Numbered from the stretch's first letter, positions 35,606 through 44,774 are shown. The stretch: 64,000 nt of DNA from Candidatus Thorarchaeota archaeon (GCA_016839245.1 JAEOUN010000055.1:21944-85943); one strand, 5' to 3'. The notes: a model not told the origin generated them from the sequence alone. Translations and numbers: made by a program.

Positions 35606-35698
35606 AGATATCATGGATATATATGGTGCTAGTAAGAGATGAGCTTTTCTATTTACATACAAGAGATACACAGTAAATCAAAGATTCTTAAGAGAGAG

Positions 35699-36403
35699 AT
35701 GTATCCAGAAAACGATATGTCACTCATAATCTTTGGTACTGTCTTCTGGATTCTTGCCATCATTACAATCATACTCAAGTCTAGTGAATCTCTCAAGACC
35801 AAGACCGTTCTAATAAAAATCATTAAACCAATTCCTGCCTTGGCAGGTGCAATTTTTACAATCTATATGAACCTCCCAACTCCTTCTCTATTCTATCTCC
35901 TGCTGGCAGTGGCACTTGTATTGTGTGCGATGGGAGATATTGGAATGGAAGTCAACATACTGCCAGGACTTGGACTCTTCCTATTCTCTCACATATTCTA
36001 TACAACTAATTTCCTCATGCAGAGTCTCACCATTGGCGTGACTATAATTCCATTAGCAGTCTTTGGAGTCTGCTTAGCAATCATGATAGGGTACACCTTT
36101 TTCTATCAGAAATATCTAAAGACGACTCAGAAAGAGGTTGAACCAGCTCTTTTGAAAGCAGTCAGTGTCTATGCTCTAATGATATCCCTTACGCTCAGCA
36201 CAGCACTGCTCCTCTGGTTGACTTCAGAAGCTGTACTCGGATTCATTCCATTCGTTGGTGCAATCTTTTTTGTCGCATCAGACTCGATGATTGGTATCAG
36301 AGAATTCCATCATGATATAAAGAATGCAGAGATAATTGTACTTTCAACCTATTACCTAGCAATCTTCCTTCTTTCATTAGGATCCATTCTCTTTACTTTT
36401 TGA
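35699..36403 (+). CDS. YhhN/TMEM86-family membrane protein
   Basis: About eight predicted membrane spans in 234 residues. The YhhN family pattern is visible: IKPIPALAG after the first span, CAMGDIGMEVNILPGLGLFLFSHIFYT in the middle, and PFVGAIFFVASDSMIGIREFH followed by STYYLAIFLLS at the end. The conserved acidic residues (GD, SDS) mark the putative active site. Mammalian members (TMEM86) are lysoplasmalogenases, cleaving vinyl-ether lysolipids. An archaeon lacks plasmalogens, so an ether-lipid substrate of another kind is possible. ATG 35699 directly follows AAGAGAGAG; ATG 35717 is the alternative. A bidirectional hairpin follows. Confidence 0.82.
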   Translation: MYPENDMSLIIFGTVFWILAIITIILKSSESLKTKTVLIKIIKPIPALAGAIFTIYMNLPTPSLFYLLLAVALVLCAMGDIGMEVNILPGLGLFLFSHIFYTTNFLMQSLTIGVTIIPLAVFGVCLAIMIGYTFFYQKYLKTTQKEVEPALLKAVSVYALMISLTLSTALLLWLTSEAVLGFIPFVGAIFFVASDSMIGIREFHHDIKNAEIIVLSTYYLAIFLLSLGSILFTF

Positions 36404-36429
36404 ATCAAAAGATAACGAAAAAAGAGATG

Positions 36430-36449
36430 TGCTCCTCAAATGAGGAGCA
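36430..36449. terminator. Bidirectional hairpin terminator between convergent genes
   Basis: TGCTCCTC/GAGGAGCA forms an 8-bp perfect stem with an AAAT loop. Going right it is followed by TTTTCTCTATTTCTTTTT, and going left by TCTCTTTTTTCG on the other strand, so it can stop both convergent units. Confidence 0.7.
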
Positions 36450-36455
36450 TTTTCT

Positions 36456-37663
36456 CTATTTCTTTTTCATCAGAACTATAATAAAAACAGGAAGAACCAA
36501 TACACCTGTAATTCCTTCGATTATGAGTACCATTGTGTCAATTGGTTGAGTGCTGCTGGTCGTAGTAGTTGTGGTAGTTGTTGTAGTGGTGGTAGTGGAT
36601 GTTGTTGTTGTAGTGGATGTTGAGATTGAAGACACTGTTACAAAAACTGTGTCAGTAGCTGAGTTACCACTTGTATCATTGATGAATAGTGTATATTGGT
36701 ACGCACCGATATCGAGTCCATCGATATTGATTCCAAGACTAGAACCATTCCATGCACCCGAATCAATCTCTGTACCATTTCGTGATATAATATAGAACTC
36801 AGGAAAATCATCAGAGCAATCCCAGACGAGATAATTGCCCATGGAACCTGATTCAAGAGTTACATCTACCAAGGGTGTTATACTTGGTGAGTTATCATAT
36901 CATCAGGTGAATCTATCTCTGGAAGAACACCACCGGTAATTCGAATCTAGTCTATCTGTATATCTGGATAGGTAGCACTATTCTGCACCCAGAAGTCTAA
37001 AGAAACATAGGTAATTCTCCGAGTTAGAGCGGCATGTTCACTAGTCGAAACAACACCATCACCAAGATTTGTCCGAGCGGTGCTATCTGTTGAGTTGTAC
37101 CATATTGAAGAATAGCTCATGTAATTTGTAGTATATTCGTATTCGATAGTAGTCATGTCACCAGTATAGTGGTTTACTGCATAGCTCACCTTACTAGAAC
37201 CCATAGCTGAATATGCAAGTCGGTAGGCAAAGATATTGCTATAGTAGGTCAGAATATTGAGACCACCATCCTCAGATCCTGTGGAAGTATATTGAACCTG
37301 TGCCTCTAACTTGAAATCATGCCCGACTGCGAAGGGAGTATCGAGCTGGTACATAAATACAGCATGCTCAACATTGCCAGTGGAAACAACATTAGAATAC
37401 AGTGCGGTTCCTGATGAATTGAGAGTCCGCCCATTATACAACGTAGTTCACCCTGTTGTATTTGAACCATCATGATACCAAGTTGTCAATTCATGTGCAG
37501 AGGGCACATAATATCTCATTCCATTTATTACATTACAGTCTTCATCATTCATGACCTCAACTCCAGTTCCAACAACTGCAAAAGAAACAAGTAATGAGGA
37601 CATGCTAAGAACGAATAAGCTGATAATAATTACTGATTTAATTTTGGTAGCGTGCTTAACCAA
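36456..37663 (-). pseudogene. Decayed surface-protein gene (signal, lectin-like domain, Ig-like domain, Thr-rich stalk, membrane anchor)
   Basis: Three consecutive pieces on the minus strand together make one surface protein. The first (from TTG 37663) is a signal peptide (SVIIISLFVLSMSSLLVSF) and the start of a concanavalin-like domain, broken in frame by TGA at 37448-37450. The second continues in the same frame (YNGRTLNSSGTALYSN...) to an in-frame TAG at 36947-36949, after which IRITGGVLPEIDSPDD still reads as coding. A frameshift near 36885-36900 then leads into the last piece: an Ig/PKD-like domain (YLVWDCSDDFPEFY...DTSGNSATDTVFV), a Thr stalk of roughly 30 residues and a C-terminal membrane anchor with KKK. 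Two stops plus a frameshift indicate decay. Confidence 0.72.
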
Positions 37664-37844
37664 TTATTCACCCACATAAAATCTACTAGTTAGTAGAGAT
37701 TAAACCAATTTTTAAAAAAAACAGTAAATTAAGCTTTGTGAGGTTTAATTATTTTTTTGAACTTAGATTCACATTTCCATTTAGAATTTGGAAAGTAGAA
37801 AAGTTTCATAAGATTAGTAGCAAATCTTGTTAAAGGGGTAATAA

Positions 37845-39104
37845 TTGAAAACTGAAGAGCTGCTGGCAGAGATTGTCACAAAACTTGACAATCTAAGTCC
37901 GTCAAAGGAAATCGAGCCAGAGAGGATTAGACCAGTAGCGATCATGACACGGGAGAGAAGGAATCTTGGAGATCTAGAAAAAGACCTCCAGAAAGTGCTT
38001 GATACCATCAAATATGATGAAAAGATGCCATCAATTCTCACACGCTTAGCAGATCTTCATCTAAAAGAGGCGGATTATGGACGAGCTATCATCTTGTATG
38101 AAATGACCTTAGGACTGAAAAGTGAACAAGTTCAGGCATGGATAAACATGGGTTTGGCTTACTTAATGGTCGGAGATAAAAAGGATGCAATCAGTTGTTT
38201 TGGAAGTGCCCTTGCAATTGAGCCAGAGAATTCCCTTGCCCTTGTGTACCTGGCATCCGCACAGCTGCAGCAAGGGGATATGGAAGAATGCAATAGGAAC
38301 TTGGATCAAGCACTTGGCATCAACCCACATATGTCAAGAGCATTACTTGTGAAGGGGAAATACTACAATGCAATAGGAAAACCAGAGATTGCAATTACGT
38401 GGCTTAGAAGAGTAGTTCAGAAGGAAGCCTCATTCTTACCAGCACTAATGGAGCTTGGTCGTGTCTATCTATTACTCAAGAGATATGATGATACGATTGA
38501 CGTATTAACACGAGCTTTGGCAATTGATCAAGAGCAACCCTATGCATTAGCAAATATGGGTGATGCATACCTTGAGAAAAAAGACTATGAAACTGCACTC
38601 TATTACTTTGATAAGGCAGTCAGTATAAAGTTCGATGATCCTGAATTATGGATAAAGAAGGGGGATCTTCACAAGCTGCGGAAATCCTATCAACTAGCAT
38701 CAAATGCATATCAGAAGGCCGTGAATGCAAATCCGGAATATGTGAAGGCGTGGGTGAGGAATGGTGTAATTATGCTTTTGTTGAACGATGAGAGTACAGC
38801 ATTGGAATATCTCAATACTGCCTTAGCACTTGATCCGAATGACCCGGATGTTGCACATCAGCGGGGTCTGATTTACTATTCATTAGAGCGGTATGAAGAA
38901 GCACTTGCAGATTTTGATGTGGCGTTCTCTGTTGACGCAGGAAATCCAATTCATCTCTATTACAGAGCAGTGATGTTAGAGCTCCTGGACCGATTGCCAG
39001 AGGCGAAGCGTACATGGATTGTCGCCCTGCGTCTGTTTGAGGAAACAAAGGATACAGCAAAAGCAGCAGAATGCAAAGCAAGAATAAAACGACTTGAACT
39101 TTAA
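37845..39104 (+). CDS. Tetratricopeptide repeat (TPR) protein
   Basis: A 419-residue soluble protein. After a short N-terminal part (about 70 residues) it consists almost entirely of TPR units of 34 residues, about ten in number. Typical units are AWINMGLAYLMVGDKKDAISCFGSALAIEPEN and DVAHQRGLIYYSLERYEEALADFDVAF. TPR proteins act as binding scaffolds, and nothing here names a partner. The start is TTG with AAGGGG upstream. The intergenic region before it is AT-rich (AATTTTTAAAAAAAAC), probably the promoter. The second threonine-synthase-like gene follows 117 bases later on the same strand. Confidence 0.9.
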   Translation: MKTEELLAEIVTKLDNLSPSKEIEPERIRPVAIMTRERRNLGDLEKDLQKVLDTIKYDEKMPSILTRLADLHLKEADYGRAIILYEMTLGLKSEQVQAWINMGLAYLMVGDKKDAISCFGSALAIEPENSLALVYLASAQLQQGDMEECNRNLDQALGINPHMSRALLVKGKYYNAIGKPEIAITWLRRVVQKEASFLPALMELGRVYLLLKRYDDTIDVLTRALAIDQEQPYALANMGDAYLEKKDYETALYYFDKAVSIKFDDPELWIKKGDLHKLRKSYQLASNAYQKAVNANPEYVKAWVRNGVIMLLLNDESTALEYLNTALALDPNDPDVAHQRGLIYYSLERYEEALADFDVAFSVDAGNPIHLYYRAVMLELLDRLPEAKRTWIVALRLFEETKDTAKAAECKARIKRLEL

Positions 39105-39221
39105 ACGACAAATTCATAAAATAAGGAGTTCTAACGGATGGAATTACTAACAATTTAGTTTAAGTAGTTCTATTTTCAACAAATTGTGGCATTCTAGTAT
39201 GCTATGCGGGTAAGAAGAATC

Positions 39222-40220
39222 ATGACCTTTACCAACGGTAGTCCTCTGAAAAGAGGTGGAAAAATAAACTGGAGAGAATTCTTAGGTTCAACAACATTTA
39301 TTGAAGCAAAAAATCTCGCGCCAGTTGTAGGGTGTGAGAAACTCTTTCTAAAATTCGAAGGTGGAAATCCAACAGGAACACAAAAGGATAGGATATCCCT
39401 TGCAATCGTAGATGCCGCAAGAAGCCAAGGAGCAACTGCAGTTGCCGCTGCATCATGTGGCAACTTTGGAGCGTCTCTGGCATGGGCAGCAAGACTTGTA
39501 GAAATTCCAGCCCATATCTATATCCCGGAGGGTTATCATGTTCCAAAAGATCGAATGAAGCGTATCAAAGATACAGGAGCAGAACTCCATTATCAACCAG
39601 GGCAATATGAAGATGCTGTGGAGTTTGCAACTCAGGAAGCAGAAAGGAATTCTTGGTTTGATGCGAATCCGGGTAGACCAGGAGTACGAGAGATATCTCT
39701 AGAAGCCTATGAAGAGATTGCAAATGAAATCTATCGGGACATTCGCCGGGCACCAAACTATGTCTTCTGTCCAGTAGGAAATGGAACAACCTTGGCCGGT
39801 ATATACCAAGGATTCAAGAAACTCTATGACGCAGGCAAAATTCCAGCTGTTCCTCGAATGGTTGCTACAAGCACGCGAAGGGGAAATCCAATAGTGAAAT
39901 CATTTAAGATGAACAGCAGGACAATCGTAGACCTTGGCCGAGAAGAAGTCAAGGAAACCAAATTCAATGAACCTTTGACTAATTGGCATTCATATGACGG
40001 ACAGGATGCCTTAGATGCTATCTATGAGTCGAGGGGCTTTGCTGAATACGCTTCTGAGGCAAAGATGTGGGAGTTTTCCAAACGGTTACGACAAGAGGAA
40101 GGACTCTATGTATTACCTGCATCAGCCAGTACACTTGCGGTCATGTCAGATCTTGCTGACAGTAAAGTCACTGTAAAAGGAAGTTTCACGGCAATACTTA
40201 CTGGTCGCGATTTTGAATAG
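39222..40220 (+). CDS. Threonine-synthase-like PLP enzyme, copy B
   Basis: A 332-residue paralogue of the enzyme encoded at 33481. It has the same GGNPTGTQKDR lysine motif (Lys55), the phosphate-binding GNGTTLAGIYQGFKKL segment and the closing ILTGRDFE. Differences include CGNFGAS instead of FGNYGAS in the SxGN loop, which touches the substrate, so the two copies may prefer different substrates. The stretch encoding DIRRAPNYVFCPVGNGTTLAG is nearly identical at the DNA level in both copies, suggesting recent duplication or gene conversion. ATG 39222 aligns with the start of copy A. Confidence 0.82.
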   Translation: MTFTNGSPLKRGGKINWREFLGSTTFIEAKNLAPVVGCEKLFLKFEGGNPTGTQKDRISLAIVDAARSQGATAVAAASCGNFGASLAWAARLVEIPAHIYIPEGYHVPKDRMKRIKDTGAELHYQPGQYEDAVEFATQEAERNSWFDANPGRPGVREISLEAYEEIANEIYRDIRRAPNYVFCPVGNGTTLAGIYQGFKKLYDAGKIPAVPRMVATSTRRGNPIVKSFKMNSRTIVDLGREEVKETKFNEPLTNWHSYDGQDALDAIYESRGFAEYASEAKMWEFSKRLRQEEGLYVLPASASTLAVMSDLADSKVTVKGSFTAILTGRDFE

Positions 40221-40222
40221 AA

Positions 40223-40756
40223 TTAGAGTTCAAGCTGCATTGTGATATTTCCGGTTTCATCATCAAAATTAGTAATTCGAAATCCAAGCTGTTGATAGAA
40301 ATAGGACAGACGAATACCAGTCTCGTTCTCTTCTTCAGTGTCTAGTTGTATCCGTTTGTATCCCATCTTCCTAGCCCATTCAATAAGAACTGACAATATA
40401 ATTTTGCCAATACCACGACCTTTCTGTCGGACAGCAATTGTATCAAGATAAAAGATGTCCTCAGGTTCATCTTCTAGTCTATATCCAAGTACCAAACCTT
40501 CTGGATTCTCACTCGCAAGTATGAACATCATTAGGACTTCCTCCTTCTCAAGGCGCTCCTCAATTTCCTCCTGACTATAAGTAAGAGCTAGTCTAAAAGA
40601 AACCTCCTCAATTTCCTTATACCATATCAAATATTGGTTTGACCAGACTTGAGGGAAGAAGACAGTAACGCCTTTTCCAAGAATTGGAGTCAGTTCTTTT
40701 TCAATTCGCTTCCAGAGCGGGTCGTTTTTTGAACGATTCAAAACCATCAACGGCAT
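40223..40756 (-). CDS. GNAT-family N-acetyltransferase
   Basis: A 177-residue single-domain acetyltransferase from ATG 40756, five bases after GGTGG; a GTG three codons upstream overlaps that site. The acetyl-CoA motif IAVRQKGRGIGKIILSVLIEWA (Q/R-x-x-G-x-G/A) is clear. LDTEEENETGIRLSYFYQQLGF is the motif B helix with its usual YxxLGF end. An N-terminal part of about 90 residues is unassigned. It follows the ATP-grasp gene by 18 bases on the same strand, so it probably belongs to a three-gene unit with the ligase-like and PP-loop genes; acetylation of their product is conceivable but unproven. Confidence 0.85.
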   Translation of the reverse strand: MPLMVLNRSKNDPLWKRIEKELTPILGKGVTVFFPQVWSNQYLIWYKEIEEVSFRLALTYSQEEIEERLEKEEVLMMFILASENPEGLVLGYRLEDEPEDIFYLDTIAVRQKGRGIGKIILSVLIEWARKMGYKRIQLDTEEENETGIRLSYFYQQLGFRITNFDDETGNITMQLEL

Positions 40757-40774
40757 AGGAGCCACCTGAAAGAG

Positions 40775-41770
40775 CTATGTCTTAAGTCCATACCGAGCAC
40801 TTGCTGATTCAATAAGCCTTTGTATTAGATCATCATATGTATAATCAGCCTTCATCGCCATAAGTGGAAAGAATGAGATGTCCTGCTCTTCTGGATCAAA
40901 GTCCATTCCGGGCAAGGGATTTATCTCGAGGAAGAAAATCCTTCCCTTCTTATCCATACGAAAATCAATTCTTGCAAAGTCTGGAACTTCTAGGTATCTA
41001 CAGACTTCAAGAGAGATCTTCTCAAGTCGTTCTCGGAGGGCGTTGTCAATTTTGGCTGGACATACATAATGACTCAAATCATCCAAGATTGTCTTTGCGC
41101 GTTGCCCAAGAACATTTCCTACCTCTGTAGGCATATTTGTAAAGTCAACTTCGACAATGGGTAAAATTTCAAGGGTTCCATCGGGCTTTCCCAAGGCACC
41201 AACACTAAACTCTCGACCTGCAATGAACTGCTCAATGAGAATTGATTGTATATACTCGCCTAGCATATCCTTTAGTTTTGCCTTCAGCTGAGCTAAGTTG
41301 TGAACAACATTATCCTCATTGATACCTACAGATGAGCCTTCCTCATTTGGTTTTAGAATTACAGGATATTCAAATTTGATTCTATCCACTTCTTCAAGAC
41401 TTGATACAATGTGAAACTGAGGTGTAAGGATATCATGATAAGAGAGGATTTTCTTTGTCCAACCCTTGTTAAGGCATACTGCTGTAGACAACACATTTGC
41501 CCCGATATATGGGATTTCGAGCATCTCTAACATAGCAGGAATATGGGATTCTCTGCTTTCACCACGTAATCCTTCAGCTCTGTTAAGAGCTAAATCTGGT
41601 CGAATCTTGCGTAAATTATCTAATGCATGCTCGTCTGCTTCAATGAAAATGTATTCATGTCCTGCAGCTTCAATTCCATGTCTGATTAGCTCAATTGTGT
41701 GCGGGGGGTCATACTCGACCTCAAACTCCGACTCATCTTTTCTAGTATTAAGTACTAATGCAACACGCAT
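40775..41770 (-). CDS. D-alanine-D-alanine ligase-like ATP-grasp enzyme
   Basis: A 331-residue ATP-grasp ligase from ATG 41770 (upstream codons are an implausible extension). The Ddl-type pattern is clear: EGLRGESRESHIPAMLE at the position of the Ddl GxxGEDG..Q motif, PYIGANVLSTAVCLNK, the ATP-binding PVILKPNEEGSSVGI, IEQFIAGREFSVGAL, and LEINPLPGM at the Mg-binding end. Ddl proper joins two D-alanines for peptidoglycan. Archaea lack murein, and relatives make other peptide-like bonds, so the substrate is open. It lies 62 bases after the PP-loop gene, on the same strand. Confidence 0.85.
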   Translation of the reverse strand: MRVALVLNTRKDESEFEVEYDPPHTIELIRHGIEAAGHEYIFIEADEHALDNLRKIRPDLALNRAEGLRGESRESHIPAMLEMLEIPYIGANVLSTAVCLNKGWTKKILSYHDILTPQFHIVSSLEEVDRIKFEYPVILKPNEEGSSVGINEDNVVHNLAQLKAKLKDMLGEYIQSILIEQFIAGREFSVGALGKPDGTLEILPIVEVDFTNMPTEVGNVLGQRAKTILDDLSHYVCPAKIDNALRERLEKISLEVCRYLEVPDFARIDFRMDKKGRIFFLEINPLPGMDFDPEEQDISFFPLMAMKADYTYDDLIQRLIESASARYGLKT

Positions 41771-41832
41771 TTTTTGCACAAGGTTATTGTTCAAATTCTT
41801 GCTTATATCCTTAATACTATGGTTAAATAAAA

Positions 41833-43203
41833 TCAAAGTTCGAATGAATTGATTTCTTCCCGATAGATAGACATCACCTGGTCCTTAAGTTCAGAAGGAA
41901 CAGTGATTGGTTCATAGAGGCTGATGAATCGTTTGAACAATTCGTCTTCTCTTTCTTGTGCTTCTTTGAAGAGCTCAGATTTCTTGAAATCTTCAACAAG
42001 GTCGCCTTTCGTATCCTTTCTTGAAGCGCAATAGAATGCGAATAGTTGCTCATCTCGTGCTGTGGCAGTATTTGCGTAGGTAAGAGCAGATTTCCCTCCA
42101 AAGAGAGTAAAGAAACGTTTCTTTTCTCGTTCAAGCATATTAGAACGGAATCCAACGGCCTTTGGATCAACGCCACTGCCAGCACATAAAAGGTACATCT
42201 TACCACAAATTGTACATTCATGACACCAGTGATAATCACGACCTGCCTCGGTTTCAGTAAAACAACTCATCTGATACTTTGCAATTTCAGGATACCTATG
42301 AGCAAGAGTTCTCTGAACCATCATGTCCATTAATGGTTCAATGAGACTGCCAGTCTTCACAGAACCTCCAGAGAACATCTGCGTCATCCGGCTGATATGA
42401 ACTGTCCAAATATGTGATTGATCATAACATGGATAGATGAGCCAACCATCCTTCTCATTCACGTAGGTTTCAGAAGTAGTCTGCTCATTACCAAAGAGAA
42501 TGTACTTGCCCTCTAAGGCATATGTAAGTGGAATGAATTCAATTGCATACTCAGTAGATTGGAGACCCCAGCCCAGCTCTGAAAATGGAAGCCCCAAATG
42601 TTTGTAATCTCTCAGTTTTCCAGTTTCGTGTTTTAGTATATGCAATGACTTTCCAAACTCATCCTTGAATTTAGCAGCGAGCGCAGTCTTATGTTTCTCC
42701 TCATAGGTCATGCTTTCTTCTACGAGATAAGCAATCTCTGGATCTAGACCCAATTCGTCAGCAACTGCATATGTGAGGAGACTATCCTTGCCAAAACTCA
42801 GTCCAACAATTGCGCGATGACTGTTTTCAACTGGTTCAAGTGAAGGAACAGTAATCTCAGGATTTGTATATGTAAACCGAACATCAAAGAATTCACGGAC
42901 TACCTCTGCAGTTTCTGTGCCATCTACCTCTGAGCAAGATGGAATATCACGTAGAAAATTTTCCACAAAATAGGGTTCTAACATTGGTCTAGCAGAATGA
43001 TAAGTTACAGCTGGATCTTTGAAAATAAGTGGAAGATGCATCGTCGTGGCGAGCGCGAGGTTGTCTGTTAGCGCAATTCGAGTTTGTTCAGGTGTCTTCT
43101 CCCAATAACCCCTTGGGTACGTTACAGGATAGGAATTATCCCTGAAACTTACACTGAATCCATCGGTATTCGATTTGGAAAATACTTCTAGCACTGATAG
43201 CAC
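41833..43203 (-). CDS. PP-loop ATP pyrophosphatase-type protein, possibly MurL-related
   Basis: The 456-residue protein has a PP-loop-like ATP site, GLSFGKDSLLTYAVADELG (near 133-151), equivalent to the SGGxDS loop of adenylate-forming enzymes. A Cys-rich segment HECTICGKMYLLC lies near residue 338. The N-terminal about 130 residues and the C-terminal helical region are unassigned. The overall arrangement reminds me of MurL, the ATP-dependent epimerase acting on UDP-MurNAc-L-Ala-L-Glu, but this is recollection, not a motif proof. Its neighbour is a Ddl-like ligase, which gives mild support. A tRNA- or cofactor-modifying PP-loop enzyme is the main alternative. The start is GTG. Confidence 0.55.
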   Translation of the reverse strand: MLSVLEVFSKSNTDGFSVSFRDNSYPVTYPRGYWEKTPEQTRIALTDNLALATTMHLPLIFKDPAVTYHSARPMLEPYFVENFLRDIPSCSEVDGTETAEVVREFFDVRFTYTNPEITVPSLEPVENSHRAIVGLSFGKDSLLTYAVADELGLDPEIAYLVEESMTYEEKHKTALAAKFKDEFGKSLHILKHETGKLRDYKHLGLPFSELGWGLQSTEYAIEFIPLTYALEGKYILFGNEQTTSETYVNEKDGWLIYPCYDQSHIWTVHISRMTQMFSGGSVKTGSLIEPLMDMMVQRTLAHRYPEIAKYQMSCFTETEAGRDYHWCHECTICGKMYLLCAGSGVDPKAVGFRSNMLEREKKRFFTLFGGKSALTYANTATARDEQLFAFYCASRKDTKGDLVEDFKKSELFKEAQEREDELFKRFISLYEPITVPSELKDQVMSIYREEINSFEL

Positions 43204-43359
43204 CGCCCAAAATAAATCTGCAAATAGGGATAACTCTTATCATTATGTTGTTTTAATTTAGAGAGTTCTCTGCAGTTTCACAAAGAAATCGTTATGTCTT
43301 TGCATGGAAATACCATTGAATGCATGCAAACTCAAAGTGAATCTTTAGAAAAAAAGAGA

Positions 43360-43376
43360 GAGGGGAGAATCCCCTC
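43360..43376 (-). terminator. Terminator of the envelope cassette
   Basis: GAGGGGA/TCCCCTC forms a 7-bp perfect stem with a 3-base loop just past the last gene of the cassette. Reading the minus strand, TCTCTTTTTTTC follows. Confidence 0.65.
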
Positions 43377-43386
43377 GTTTAATCAT

Positions 43387-44145
43387 CTACATGAGTACTG
43401 CTGAAATTCCACCAGTGGAAGTTTCTGTCGTGATTGTCAATGAGTGGGGTGCTGTCTCATAATCTGATGTTTCATAGTGTTCAGATGTAATCTCATTCCA
43501 GCCAGTGGCAGTTACTACAATATCGCCAGTGGTTATAACAGCTTCAAAACTTCCGCCTACATCATTAGGAAGGACAACAACGATGGATATACCACCGGTC
43601 GTTGATTCAATGTCAAAGGTAGGATTACCAAGTAGAACTGCACCATTAGTCAGAGTGAGACTTATGCCGCCAGTAGATGTCAAGAGTGAAATATCTCCAA
43701 TGTGAGATCCTTCAGCCAATACAACACTTATTCCACCAGTAGTGGTATGTATATTTAGTGTGTAATTGACTCCACTTCCGAGAGTGACATTCACGCCCGC
43801 AGTAGTATATTCTAATCCAATTGTGTTGCTTACGAATGTAACCGTAGGATTTCCCTCTGTCGCAAGGGTTGAGTTATCTACTGTGATATCTATGTCATAG
43901 AGTAATGACTCATTATCGACAAAGACTACTGAAACACCACCAGTAGATAAATCGATATCTAAAGTCACCGTTTCGTTAACAGTACCAGTATCTGATCCAA
44001 AGTGGAAATCGGTCGTAGCAGGATTTGCTGTCCAGTTATTGAAATTGGATCCATAATAAGCAAACAATCCAATAGATACTGCACCGATTACTAATACTGC
44101 AACTATACACGCGACCATACTTGTGTTTCTTTGATAATTACTCAT
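43387..44145 (-). CDS. Membrane-anchored beta-solenoid protein with repeated TGGIS motif
   Basis: A 252-residue protein from ATG 44145 (AGGTG six bases upstream). One N-terminal membrane span (ACIVAVLVIGAVSIGLFAYYG) anchors an external domain. That domain is built of short strands with a recurring STGGISVVL/TTGGISIVV motif (about six copies, roughly every 20-45 residues). This regular pattern fits a parallel beta-solenoid, similar in spirit to the DUF4097/'toast-rack' domains of bacterial envelope-stress proteins; homology is not certain. The protein ends with the motif at the C-terminus (STGGISAVLM). Its start overlaps the end of the upstream regulator gene by 8 bases, implying coupling. Confidence 0.75.
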   Translation of the reverse strand: MSNYQRNTSMVACIVAVLVIGAVSIGLFAYYGSNFNNWTANPATTDFHFGSDTGTVNETVTLDIDLSTGGVSVVFVDNESLLYDIDITVDNSTLATEGNPTVTFVSNTIGLEYTTAGVNVTLGSGVNYTLNIHTTTGGISVVLAEGSHIGDISLLTSTGGISLTLTNGAVLLGNPTFDIESTTGGISIVVVLPNDVGGSFEAVITTGDIVVTATGWNEITSEHYETSDYETAPHSLTITTETSTGGISAVLM

Positions 44146-44770
44146 TTCGTACACCTATTCTATGAGCCCGCAGGAAGTCATGCCACTTCTCTCGTAGCTC
44201 TCTATATTGCGAATCTTCTTCCAGAGCAAAGCGCCGCATGATTCGCGATGCGTCACCCCGTTCTGAGGACGATAATTCATCATATTCATCCTCATCAACG
44301 ATAAGATTCTGAGAACTAATCTCATTCTCCTTATCGATGAGTGCCGTCAATAGATCCACTGCCTCGCCAATCTGACCCTCTGGAACGTCTATACCATAGA
44401 CTGAGAGGCTAGTAATTATGGATCTTAGGCGTTTTGTTGCATCATCCCCAGTGGCTTGAACCATTTCACTAATGCCCATTCGATATTCGCGCGCAGATGC
44501 ACGATAGTATCGCTGGACAATACCAGTCTGGGTCTGCTCTGTTCGCTCTTCAAAGACAAGACCTACTTCTTTCAACTTCTGAATGTGATGCAGTATTGTT
44601 CCAGGATTCTTGCCTGTCACACTTGCTAACTGCTTCACAGTCATGGCATCCTTGACGAGATAATCAAAGACTATCTTCGCACGAGTAGGCTCCATAAGAA
44701 GTTGAATTGTCTTCTTGTCTTCTATTACTTGCATATCTTGTACTCGTTGTTTCTTCTTGGAGCCGGTCAT
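44138..44770 (-). CDS. Winged-helix (ArsR-type) transcription regulator
   Basis: A 210-residue regulator. The N-terminal winged helix reads LLMEPTRAKIVFDYLVKDAMTVKQLASVTGKNPGTILHHIQKLKEVGLV, a typical ArsR-like helix-turn-helix, followed by a wing (EERTEQTQTGIVQRYYRA). The C-terminal about 110 residues are helical and acidic, probably a dimerisation or sensor part. It lies in the middle of the cassette, 4 bases after the upstream membrane-protein gene and overlapping the downstream solenoid gene. This arrangement suggests autoregulation, perhaps through the repeats at 46733-46846, but the binding site is not proven. Confidence 0.88.
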   Translation of the reverse strand: MTGSKKKQRVQDMQVIEDKKTIQLLMEPTRAKIVFDYLVKDAMTVKQLASVTGKNPGTILHHIQKLKEVGLVFEERTEQTQTGIVQRYYRASAREYRMGISEMVQATGDDATKRLRSIITSLSVYGIDVPEGQIGEAVDLLTALIDKENEISSQNLIVDEDEYDELSSSERGDASRIMRRFALEEDSQYRELREKWHDFLRAHRIGVRNE

Positions 44771-44774
44771 TATT

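Noticed and set aside
36947..36949. In-frame TAG as pyrrolysine
   Set aside because: No pyrrolysine system genes in the window, and the neighbouring TGA and frameshift point to a pseudogene.
37448..37450. In-frame TGA in the surface gene as a selenocysteine codon
   Set aside because: The same gene also has an in-frame TAG and a frameshift, and no selenoprotein family or SECIS-like hairpin is evident, so decay is the simpler reading.
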